Positions 12,601-24,103 of a DNA stretch of 64,000 nucleotides are shown piece by piece (positions within the stretch are counted from its first letter, which is position 1; every line of letters begins with the position of its first letter). The translations under genes were made by a program, and so were the position numbers. Under the pieces are notes generated by a model. That model searched no databases, was not told the origin of the DNA, and worked only from the letters and a program-made list of their open reading frames with translations. Source of the stretch: Gyrodactylus bullatarudis (lineage: Eukaryota > Platyhelminthes > Monogenea > Gyrodactylidea > Gyrodactylidae); contig SSNU01000249.1 in NCBI GenBank assembly GCA_012064415.1, forward strand, positions 248,001 through 312,000, read 5' to 3'.

Positions 12601-13585
12601 TTTATGAGACATTTCCTTAAAAAGATCATGATTAATTTCGAGACTAAATTTTCATGTAGACATTCGATTTATCTATCAAATTTGACTCAAATCTTACTTC
12701 AGAATTACAGGAAAAATGCTAAAGCATTTAACTAATTCAGCGCATAGACTAGTTAAATGCAATTCTGCATAATAGAATTTACCATATTTTTCTCCAGACA
12801 GTCAAAAACATAAAAATTTTTTGGATCCCACTAAAACATTTAAAAAACATCTGAAAAAATTCAATCTGCCCATTTTTTGAATTTCAGCTCAAAATACTTA
12901 TTGATTTCGAAGTAATTTAATGCTATTATATCTAGGAACAAACTTGGACAAGGAATTCAAATTATCCAGAAATTCGTTATTACTTTTAGATATCGAACCA
13001 TCCAGATGTTTTTATTATCCCGAAGGAAAATGATCCAAAACTTAGAAGTTAAACTTTCTCTTGGAGATGGCGAGTTTCAAATGACCAAAATCAAATTCTT
13101 CATTCAATGTTGATCACAAATTTCAGTATCTTATCGTTGTAAATCCCCTAAATCGATAAATATTAAGCTTGAAAGTTAAAAAAGAGGATATTTCAACCTT
13201 ATCTTAATTTTGACCAGAATCAAATTCAGTAATTTTTTTAATTTAAACAATGCATGGGCTCGTTTCGTCGTGGAATTTAAAAATTATATTTTTCCTGACT
13301 TTTCTGACAAAATATATTGAGGTTTTAGTAAAATTTTTCATCTTCATGTCAACTAGTTTTAGTATTATTGAAACTAATCCCTTTTAAAAGCTCTAAAATT
13401 CTTTATTTAATAAATTCATATATGTACAAGATCTATATGCTTTTAAATAAATACATAAAAAGGAAAATCGGGCAAATAAGAATTCACATCAAGAGAGAAT
13501 ATATCTGTACAGTTTTTTAAAATTAATTAACATGAACATTTTAAAAACATTTCAAAAAGATCTTTCACGTTTTTATGAGTTTAGA
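9621..13585. other. A/T-rich spacer at the 3' side of the membrane-protein gene
   Basis: No exon, RNA gene or complete element was recognised. A short stretch near 13,330-13,365 (TTCATCTTCATGTCAACTAG) resembles the terminus of the foldback family. TTTATT at about 13,402, an AATAAA on the minus strand, could be the polyadenylation signal of the gene ending at 13,586. Confidence 0.5.
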
Positions 13586-16500
13586 TTACACTTGACTACA
13601 AACTCTTTCTAGGTCTTGTTGATCATCAGATAAAATACCACTTATTGGTATAGGATCAAGGATTAGGGGAATCTTTGGGACAAAGTCATCATTCGAATGT
13701 TCTATCGCACTTTCACCTATTGGATGATACAGGTCACTGTAATGACTTATATTCGTCGGTCGACTGATATCATCCCCGACCATCTTTCGACTCATATATT
13801 TTGCATTGCCGATAAAATCGTTGTAGCAGAAGGATGTATTGACACCATTATTGGGTTGATTCTTCAAGGAGTTGTTGATGAAGCCAGAATCATTTGATTG
13901 GACATTTGAGCTGCCATGAGAATCATCTGATTCATTTGAGTCGAGACGAACCTGACAAAACTTCCTGGGATTATCACTACTATTGTTGATATCGTAGACA
14001 TTGCAGTTATAATTTGATTTTGATTTGACTATCAGGGGCTTTGGCGAACGTTGACCTGGCATATGTGTATTATTAAGGGTTGAAGCGTCAAAGTAGTTAA
14101 ATGACTTTGTCATTTGTGAATGTCCATTCGGGGTGGTCACTGTCAAATTAGGATTGATACACGAGTAAAGGTTAAAGTCTCCCTTGCTTGTTTGAGCTGT
14201 CGTGATAATATGATCGAAATGATCAGTTGCACTACCAATGTGAATTGAATTTCTCCGATAGTAAATGTCATTATTGGATACTCTCGGTAGGGTTGAATTG
14301 TTGAAATTAACTACACTGTAATTTTTCATTGATGCTGATTTCATTCTAAAATTGAGATTATTCTTTATCAATAAACAGAACCAGATCAACATCCAGAGAA
14401 GACTCGTAGCCAGTGTGAAGATAATTGTGAACAAAATTTGAACGACGTTCTTTTTCACATATAACTTGACACCTTCAATTAACAGGGGGATCATAAATGT
14501 TACTTTCAGGGCGAGTAAAATTAGTCCAAGAGCCTGAATAAACTTTTTGTTGTACAGGTTATTGAGTTTATTGTTGTATTTAAAGTTACGAATGACTTTT
14601 GTATAGCCGCTTCCAGTATCATAGCCTCCGTGGAAACTATGACTATGATTTATTTGAGATCCAATCATCTCTGAAGTGTAAATGTTATTTTGATAAAACT
14701 TCATGTAGAATTGTTTGACTCCATATTCATAAATAGAGACAAACAAGAGTATTGTCAAGATTACATTCAAGATCATCAGAGTGAATGTTGTCATGGGAGT
14801 TATGCCAATGAATATTCTTATGATTTGCAATGAATCAAGAGATATATTGTCCAAGCGATAAATATTCTCATAGTCTTCCAAGGTACGTGGAAAGCAACTT
14901 GACAATTTGAGTATGAGGGAAAATAGAATTGTCTCAAAAATCATTCCCAACAGTGTTGTTGATAACAAGATCGAGGTGATAATTGTAAATAGTTTACTTG
15001 TCAAACAAAATACTGAGGGTAGACGAATTGTTAGAAAGATTGAAGCTATGAATATGTTTATAATTTCATAGGAAATTTTTGGATTAACAAGCAGAAACTC
15101 TTCTCGTTGGTCGGAAACACTCTCTACAATTAGATCCTTTGCTTTGTTTGCAATAAGGATTTGATCTTGAGTTTGAGGTAACTGACCGAGACCCCCTAGG
15201 GCGACTGGCTGTAGACTCATGAGGATTGTTCCCAAAAGCGTCTTGTTATTTGGATAGTAGTCCTGGACGATTTCTTGGAATGCTTTCCATGAAGGCATCA
15301 AGTGATACAGCTCTTTGGATTCTGCGTCCAGCTTTAAACTGAATCTTTGGCCGTATGCAAAAAGGAAGCCAAGCTCCATTGACCACACATCATCTGAAAG
15401 AAGAATATCAAAATTAATAAAAAAACTTGAAGATATTAAAAAATCTGTACTTTTAGCTTAATACATGAAACGACATCCTTTAAGGTGAGCGAATCTTTGA
15501 AAAAATGGGCGATGAAATTTTTACAGTTCTTGTGAAAAATAAGATCTAATAGTAATGGATCAACGTAGGTATTGAGTAGATGAGCAATGTAAATAATCTA
15601 CCTAGTGGGATATTCCAATTTTGCATGCAAGAGTGCTTCAATGGGTGGCCAATAGATATTTTCTCACTACAAACTGTTATTATTATTAATAACAATACTG
15701 AGAGTAGGGATAGAAAGCATGTTGAATAAGTAGTGACCTTGTATTTTCTTCTACCAATAATCTTTTTTTTCTATTTGAGCAAATTGAATGAGTCAAACAA
15801 AAGACAAGGATTATACTATCTTGATTATTACACGAAATACAGAAGACAAGGGAAAAGAGAAGAACACGATAGAAGAAAAAGAACCATAAATAGATAAGGA
15901 AACTTTTCTCTTATCAACTTGTGAGGAAAATGGTAAGATTATCTTCTCCATTTTTTTATTTCTTGAATAGAATTAAAGCATGTAGTAGTAAGCTATCAAT
16001 TTACAAGGGCAAATATATTTTGATTTTCCCTATGAGTAATTCATTTTATCCCATAAGGAATCTTTAATCCTACTCGGAAGTATCTGTACCTATTATGTGA
16101 TGGAGGGGTATCTTTATTCTTTTTTTTGAGTAGAATATTTTTACATACAACTTACAAACTGAGGGTGTTTATTGAGAATTTTTCATCTTTTTGACAAATA
16201 TTTACTCTGTCTTTTTTTTGAAAAGAGAAAAATTGAACACTGAAAGTTTTACAAAGCCTCACAGTTTTCGATATCAGTGTCTTTTTCTTTGCTGTTCTAT
16301 GTTAAATGCATTTAGAATGGAAAAATTTTGATAAGAATTTTCAAGATTATCATGTTAGAGAATAATTTTTTCGTGGCCTTTAAATCGACCTAGGTGAAGT
16401 CGTAAAAGTATCGTTTTATAAATGAAAAACTCAGACAAAGCTGAGAACAGAATTTAAATTTTAGGACTAGAGCATTTCTTTTATTTCTAAATAACAATAA

Positions 16501-19500
16501 CGGAACTAAATTATGGCGTATATTTTCAAAATGTATAGTTTTTTCTTCAATATCTATGACTAATCATTGTATTTTTTTAAACGTTTCTTGTACTAAATTT
16601 TATACTCAACTTCTACTCTGATCACTGAATTGATCACTAAATTATTAAAGAAAATCCCTCCTATGTTTTTTTTCTCACTTTGAATAGATTTTACATATTT
16701 GTGAAGAACTTTTTTATGCATTTCTTATTGTCTAAAAGCTTAGGATATAGAATAAAAGATATTGAGTTGGATATAAGGAAGAGATTGACCTCCCATCAAC
16801 ATACATATATAAATACGTACAAATATTATGTGTCATATTGTATTGGACATGCTCAAATATGAGAACATTAAATAAAATTGTAGAGCACAAAAATGGAAAA
16901 AGTCGGTTCTTAAATCACTAATGCTTTTATTTTCATATTAGAAATATATAATTCAGATAAAGTTATGAATCAGGAATCTAGAAAAAAACCCAAAAATTAC
17001 AAATAAAGCTAGTTTTTGTGAATATGGGAATTCAAGATAGATCTGTAATTTTTTTCTGTGACTATTGGCGTTTAAGTTTTATTTACTTTCTTATTGAAAT
17101 CTTATAAAAAAAACACTTTGATTGTAAAGCTCAAAGAAATGGGTATTTCGAGAAAATCTTTATTGTAACTTACACTCATAAATTGATGTCTACTTTGAGT
17201 TTGTAGTTTTTATTCTCCTTACTAAAGAGTATCTTAAAAATGGTTTCTATCGATAAAGATGATCAATTGAATACTTTTGAAGGAGAACATTTCTCAAAGT
17301 ATCAATGAGAATAGAAAAGGAAATTGTAATTGGATAAATTAAATTTAGCTCAAAATACTCAGTTAATTTTACACGAGAGAGATAAGAGTACAAATTCCAT
17401 GTTATTTCAAGGCTAATCTCGCGTTACGAGTGTAAATTGACAATGTATTAATAATTGGAAATTTATAAACAACCCATTAATACGAGGAATAATTTTTAAA
17501 ATAATAGTGGTATGTATTAATTTCCTATTCTAACTTGGAATTTCTAAGCTAGGTTTGAAACTTTTTGTCTGACAAATAATTATTTTTATAATAAAGCAAA
17601 TAGCTATATTATTAATAATCATACGTGTTAAAAGATTTCAAGTGGATAGGAGAAAAAGCCTCTTCGCCTTATAACAGGATACAATACACGAATGGGTTTT
17701 CCACCCAAATCGTAAAAAAACACGCACTAAAGATTTATAATCTATACATTACCTCTTTGTGAGACTTTTAGAGATAAGATTAATAATACCCATAAACAAT
17801 AGAGGAACGGAGCCAGGCAAAGATTTTGGCAATTACCGACTACTAGTAGTAGTCTTAACCTTTATTCCCTTGACTTTTTAGCCCTGTATTCATACTTTTG
17901 ATAAGGAGAGCACGACTGGTGGCTCAACTTAATAATACATGCATTATTCTGATTCATGCTCTCCTATATTGGTATTGGAGAGATAACCTGAAAAGTTCAA
18001 GTATCGTTTAAGAGAGTTTTCAATAGCAAAGAAGGCAATTTCCCTTATCAAATGCACTCTCTGCGTGAAATCTTTCGTTAGACTGACAAGATAAAATTTG
18101 TATTCTTGCATCGAGTATATGATTTGAAAGTAAGACAGTTTTCAGGTAAATACATTTATATAAAGCCAGTTGAGATTAAGAGTGGTTATTAGTACCTTGA
18201 TACCATTTAAGTAAGTTTTATTCAGTATCAATTTAATTTCATTTCAAGAATTCAAGTTAACACTTCTATCGCAAAAGCAAAATTTTCCATAGATGGTAAA
18301 TGGGGGTGTATTTACCCCCAATCCAAAAATCAAGTGAAAAAATAGTTTATTTAAAATTTTTTTATAAATATTAGACAATTTATTTGAAACAGTTTTCACA
18401 AATAATCGTATGGTGATCTTTACATGGGTAGATATCACATTTGGCACACTTTTTATAGCCGGTTTTATCCTTGTTCCTTGGACATAAAGCACACCTTTTT
18501 TATCGGCATTTTTATCGCAGGTTCATTTTCAAGAATAGAATCATCTAAAATGCTGACATTAGCTCGTTTGTCTGTCGTTTTCTCTAATAAGCTTCTGGAT
18601 AGGTCTTTCAGAAAGACTTTTCTTGATTTGTTACCATGCATCTCCAAAAAGCCAGGATTTTTGAAGCAATATATTACATAAGCATTGTAGGCTGATACAT
18701 CTAGTACGTTCCAGATAACTGCTTAAGACTATCTTCTCGTTGATCTCTTGCAACTATAATTTCTTATAAGCTGGTCCAAAGTATCAACACCAGCTTCTGT
18801 CGAGTTATAATACTTGATTATTTCAGGCTTCTCTTCACCATCATCGAAGGATGTATGCAGTTAATAAAAAAGAATTTTTTCAGAAATGATTATCCAAGTT
18901 TTTCATTCAGTGAACCAATCAGAGTTAAGTAAATTAAAATTCAGAGAAAAAACACCTTTTAACAAAGAAACTAGCAATAAAATAAACTCAAACAATACAC
19001 CAGTTGAAAGAACTTTAGATTCAGCACCAGATTTGCTCCGGAAACCTAAAAATTTCTTCTTGGAACATATTTTAATTGATCTATCTATCCAAAAAATTTT
19101 GCTTATTTTGAAAGAAATATTTCGCTATTTTCAACTTTACTCGCAATTTTGAATGCTTTTCGAACATGATAGAAGCTTGAAATACAGCCTTTATGAATAA
19201 AATTTGAATGGTATAAATTTCATATGGATAAAATCGTTTTCTCCGTTTTAAATTCAACTTGTGTGATGCATGTTTTGCAAATTAGCTTTTCCCAAATTAT
19301 ACAGTCATTTAAACACATAACGAGTCAACCTTTCTGCCCTTTCTCGCTCTTTATTTATACCAAACGTGTGAAACCAACCATTGGAGAGCCAATCAGATTC
19401 CACACTTTTTTGGAGAATTGTTTTCATTCCCATCATGAGGTAATGTATATGAATTCCGATTTTTTGAACCAAATTTAGAATTTTAGTTTAACAGAGAACT

Positions 19501-22500
19501 ATTCAGGATCCATTTATAATTGATCAATTAAACTCTGAGGGTGGCTATAAAATTCTATTGTCTATCTAATGATGGTTTGAATTTTTGAAAATAAATTCAA
19601 ATAACAAAGTTATTTTATCTTTGTTATTAAGATTATTAGAGAAAAAATATTTAATGTTTTAGAGAGAGCAGGAATTACCCTTATCGAATTATGTGAACAC
19701 TTTTGTTCTGGGTAGTAATGGTTTTAAGAAACAATTCTCCAAAAAAGTGTGGAATCTGATTGGCTCTCCAATAAAGCAGCATTCTGATTGGTTTCACACG
19801 TTTGGTATAAATAAAGAGCGAGAAAGGGCAGAAAGGTTAAGTCGACTCGTTATGTGTTTAAATGACTGTATCTCGATAAAAGTTCATATTTTTTATTTTA
19901 CGATTAGTGTTATTCTACAAACTTTGAGTTCACGTCAAATTCTCAGTATTTAAATATTTGGTGAAGCTAATTCATCTGCTCAAGTGATGAATTTCGATTT
20001 CATGCTATTTATATCTGTACTTGAAGCGAACAAAAAATTTAAACTCAAAATTTCCTCGCTTGAATCTGATTCTTTGTAAAAAATTCTTGACCACTCTGTT
20101 TCTTTAAACTTAGAAGCAGTATTTATCTTTAACTTTTATAGGGAAGCATGAAACCATTTTTATAAGATTCTTTCACAATAATTATTACAAAACCTTGTTT
20201 ATAACAGATTAATAAAAGACAAGACTATATTTATATGATATAATTGTACCTTTTTTAATGTCTTCATTATACAGAGTATATCTCGAATTCTTGCACATTC
20301 CCAGGCAGGAAAACTGGTAAATACCACAAAGAAATTAAAGTGAAGAGGGTTTTTAAAACTTCCATAAAGTCTATCCTCTGGTCCAATAAGCATATTTTAT
20401 GTCTATCATTAATTATGATGATGAAAAATAATAGAATAATCCCTAGAAGAAAGAATAGAAAGATAGACCCATAGTAACAAATACTGTACTATAAATAGTG
20501 CATTCTGATTTTAATAATACTGGACAGTAGTCCCTATAACATATAATATATCAATGAGAATTCATTATTATTGATAGCTATCTTTTATGGCTACAACTGT
20601 ACAATAGTTGTGTTTTATTTAGAATTCAAATTGATTAACAGGAAATAGAAGGGTAACCCAATTTGAACATTTTCTTATTTGAAGAATTTTCAAGATTAAA
20701 AAAAGAATCAGATTACCTCAAAATGAAAGTTTCCAAATTCAATTCCTTAAAATGAACCAATCAAAACTCGTGTGATTATTGATTCGGCCAATAATTCCGA
20801 ATAATTTATTAACTTCTCTTCGGTTAGAGAACTCCTCTATATCTTAAGTCATGTAATCTGATGTAGAAACATTATCAGGACTTTAAGGCTTGAATGTAAG
20901 TGGGAAAAGAAGTTAAATCAAATAAGTGAAGTTTCGCTTAACTGGAAATTGCATAATTAGGTGACATGGCCCTGGCGTTAAGGTAACCCTGATTATCTAA
21001 CCCTAGAATGAAAAATTCATTTTCGCTACTAGGAGTTTTAATACAAATTTCATTCTAGGGTTAAGTTGAAATCTGATTGGCTGTCAATTTTGAAATAAAT
21101 TCTACCTTTGTTTATTATTTAATATGAAGCAATAATTTCTACATTTCTTATAAGTATAATTATATTTGCTGTATCTGCTTATTTCTATAAACCATCAGAA
21201 TCCTTCGTTTTTTACAATAATTTTGGTTGAGCAGTGCTCCAACTTGGGTGGATAGACTATCACTAATAGTCAATAGTAGAGCGTAAATTTATCAACTCAG
21301 TAATCCGAGAAAGGAGAACAACCAGACATTTGAAGGCGGTACAATTTCATGAAACTGATTTAATATTCTATTAAATATTATAATTATAATAGTTTATAAT
21401 GTACTTCAGGCCGAATCCGAGGGAAATTCCAACTTTAGGAAATGAAGTGTGTAATACTTGATGACCCATTTTTGAGAATAAATAAAACTTTTAAAATCAC
21501 AGACATCAACTCTTCCGTTAATAATAAATCAGGTATATTTTTATATGCAAAATATCTATAAAACATAATTAAAAACTGAATTCATCTTACGTATACGTAA
21601 CTAAATCTTCATTATTATCCATTGCATTGTAGAGTCAAAATGAAATCAAATGACTAAAACTAATTATAGGAGAAGGAATATAGAGATGAGGACCGAAGTA
21701 AGGAGTTTTTAGTCTAGAAGCTCCTGTTAGACTAAATAAAATTTATTATCTCTATAGTTTTATGATATATTGAAATCTATGAGTATTGAAATCAGAACAA
21801 AAGATAAGCAAAAATACGACTCTATAACATTCTGGAATTACTCTGTTTTGGGATATAAAAAGTTTTTTAATTTGGAAACGAGAGAGCTTATTCAATCCCA
21901 AGGAAACTCAAAGTATTTTGCTTATTAATAATAAGTTATTATTTGAAATTTAAAATTGGATTTACTCAGAGAATAAATTATAATTTATAATTATACCAAA
22001 TCAAACCAACTGATATTGATGTCTCTATTTAATGGTCTCGCAAATCATGAATTAAACCAAGGCTTATTTCCATGAGATCAGAATAAAAAAATCTACTGAT
22101 CTTGATTGACCAATCAGAATGAAAGCAAAATTTTAAGTGTAAATTCTAGCCAGACAAGTACGAGTCCAAATATTCAAGAAACAATCTAATGTTTGTTCTA
22201 TTTCATTTTGGTTTCTAAGAGAGAAAACTTAATTAGTTAATCTCTTTTTATAATTTCACAAAGACGTAGCAAAATTTTCAAGAGTACGAGACAATTTCAC
22301 AATGATGGCAAAAGAAATGTGAATTTTCATTTTTATTTTTTATTCGATCTTTGACCTACATGCTATACTCGCAAGTGTTCTCCACTCTAGTCTCTTTTAT
22401 TATTTAATCTCATATTACTATGGTACATTTTTTAATGTGTAATACATATTTTAAATGTTTAGGATATAAATACTTGATACATTCAGAAATAAAAACAAAT

Positions 22501-23926
22501 GACTCAGATGTTTCATGTGAAAGGGATAAAAAGGCAAACTTGAATAGGAGAAAAGTGAAAGGTTACCCAACTAAAAAAGGGAGATTACATCATGTAAGAA
22601 GAAGAAGAGAGAATAAACACTGAAGAGAAGCAAAAGGGTATGTATTAAAAATGTCTAACTGTCTAAACTTCCAAATGCAGAAATGAATGAAATAAACTTG
22701 GAGATAAAAGTTGGGTATTAATCAAGGTCTTGACTACTACATGATACACGAAAAAAATAAGCTATCATTCAGATGCTGTATGTAGAGCTGCTCATTAGAC
22801 AAGCAAGGATAAAAGTCCATTTATTTATCTTGGCTTAGAGTGGTGTTGTATAAATCAGATTAGAGAAATAAATTCCTTGTTAATTACTTTTTTCCGGTTC
22901 CTTTAATCACCTCTCATACATACTTTTAAGAGCCTATTCATGTAGATGGTTGTTCCTATGTTTAGTTAAGCTGAGTTCAAATGCAAAGAGAATTTTTTTG
23001 AAATCTGATAAATTTTCCCTTATGAATGAATTAAGCAAAGAGAAATTATTTTATTTCGAAACTTTTTCACATTTTCTCTTCTATTTTATTGATAATAAAA
23101 TTTAACCTTTACATTTCCATAACCTAATTTACAATCAAAGTATTCATTTACAATGTATAGTCAATCAGCCATAGTAACAGAAAAAGTCTGCTACACTAGG
23201 CAACAACTAGTTTAAGACGAATATTGTTGATGTAGAATGAATAAATAAATAAATAATTCGAGAATTAGAAATTTATTTGTCTCAAATAAGTTTTCATTAT
23301 TTTTTTCTGCATGATTCTTAGTTTTTAACACAGTTGATTTCGCCGAATTTTGACGAATAATTAAAAAATTGAAAACTTGAACAAAAGATATATATTTTTT
23401 TTATCTTAAGAAGTTTATATATCTTTTCATCGTTTCGCAAGTACAGTCTCAAATAAAACCAAAGTGAAAATTTGTAAATTAACTCACCGTTAGTGTTAGA
23501 AGCTGCACCATTTCTTATAATTTCCCCATTAATCCAAGAGAGTGGAATCCAAATGATAAATGCAGAAAATAAGTATAGAAACATGTTAAATGGTAAATAA
23601 AACTGAGGATAGTATTTATCATTTTTGCTGATTAAATTTTTTAACTTTAAATGATCTGAGGTAATCATAACACCATCATTGGCCCAATGACCGTTATTTT
23701 TGAATGTTGAATAAATTGATATAAGAAATAATGATATTGAAATTATTATACACACAAGATATAAATGCAAAGGTAAAAGTGTCCAGTTATCTCCATGTCG
23801 AAGACTTAGAGCTAATTCCTTGCATTTGAGATATTTGATGATTGAATTCCATAATGTAAATCCATGAAAGCAAAAGGATATTATTAAGAACCATATTTTT
23901 GATAAATTTTGACAACTACTCTTCAT
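13586..23926 (-). CDS. multi-pass membrane protein, possibly tincar-like
   Basis: I predict three exons: 23,926-23,488, 20,377-20,273 and 15,393-13,586. Codon phase closes at both junctions, giving about 783 residues. Exon 1 has three hydrophobic helices (about residues 8-30, 55-77 and 108-131). The middle exon reads EDRLYGSFKNPLHF and so on. The last exon opens with DVWSMELGFLFAYGQRF, has about five more helices, and ends in a Ser/Asn-rich cytosolic tail of about 250 residues with no domain. Eight or so helices followed by a long polar tail suggest arthropod Tincar, but I recall that family only loosely, so the name is tentative. The middle exon's acceptor is weak, although it is the only one in phase. 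The first intron holds a piece without recognised elements; the second holds the piggyBac remnant and MITE copy 1. The start lies 177 bp from the branching-enzyme start, head to head. Confidence 0.7.
15394..18240. other. intron sequence of the membrane-protein gene, nothing recognised
   Basis: The acceptor TTCTTCTTTCAG lies at the 15.39-kb exon. The rest is A/T-rich. A weak match to the foldback terminus (AAAGCTAGTTTTTGTGAATATGGG) occurs near 17,004. No other feature was supported. Confidence 0.5.
18380..18860 (-). pseudogene. piggyBac transposase C-terminal half, degenerate
   Basis: Reading the minus strand across frameshifts and a stop gives typical piggyBac segments in order. First is KYYNSTEAGVDTLDQLIRNY (with the Asp of the third catalytic position), then VLDVSAYNAYVIYCFKNPG. 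A linker rich in Lys and Glu follows, then the cysteine-rich tail RCALCPRNKDK with KKCAKCDIYPCKDHH and IICENC before a stop. At least one stop (after STRR) and one frameshift (before the Cys tail) break it. Just beyond the stop is a GGGG/CCCC palindrome (about 18,302-18,320), as in the 5-kb copy. It sits in an intron of the membrane-protein gene. Confidence 0.85.
19301..19870. mobile_element. Tc1-type MITE, copy 1 (CCAAT/TATA-bearing ends)
   Basis: The ends are CAGTCATTTAAACACATAAC and its complement, flanked by TA on both sides. This is the TA target duplication and CAGT terminus of Tc1/mariner elements. The terminal repeats run over 130 bp and contain CCAATCAG boxes and TATAAATAAAG. The core (about 300 bp) codes for nothing. 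Relative to copy 2 at 31.3 kb, the left arm lacks about 20 bases and the right arm has a small insertion near the Sal-like GTCGAC. The copies otherwise look about 97% identical by eye, so both are fairly young. Confidence 0.9.
20997..21064. mobile_element. 60-bp piggyBac-type miniature element
   Basis: Sixty bases lie between CTAA and TTAA, with 13-bp perfect terminal inverted repeats starting CCCTAGAATGAAA. TTAA target and CCCT termini are the piggyBac signature. The left flank reads CTAA, which is one base off. The inside has only a short CTACTAGGAG palindrome. The element is in the first intron of the membrane-protein gene. A related single end (TTTAACCCTGAAATAAAAA) occurs near 33,592. Confidence 0.75.
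21065..23487. other. first-intron sequence, nothing further recognised
   Basis: This A/T-rich stretch lies between the miniature element and the donor after 23,488. No open frame with family features and no clear inverted repeat was seen. Confidence 0.45.
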
Positions 23927-24103
23927 TATCGTAATGACTATTTAAGCTATTTGCACATTACTTTGAAGTTAAATTGACGCCAAATCAGATTTTAGATGTA
24001 AAACAAATTGTGTATTGAAAAATGATTCTTCGTTGTCAAGGATCTAATTTAAAAATGAATTGAAAATTTTATTAAAACTATTTTAGTATATCAAAATACA
24101 TTA
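23927..24103. promoter_or_regulatory. 177-bp head-to-head spacer (likely bidirectional promoter)
   Basis: The start codon of the minus-strand membrane protein (23,926) and that of the plus-strand branching enzyme (24,104) face away from each other across 177 bp. Both 5' untranslated regions and promoters should lie here unless non-coding first exons exist elsewhere. No clear TATA box was seen. This is inferred from gene positions, not from a recognised motif. Confidence 0.5.

Noticed and set aside
19693..19953. 86-codon open frame through the right half of MITE copy 1
   Set aside because: Frame comes from the terminal repeat; the second MITE copy does not conserve it beyond the repeat and no protein family fits.
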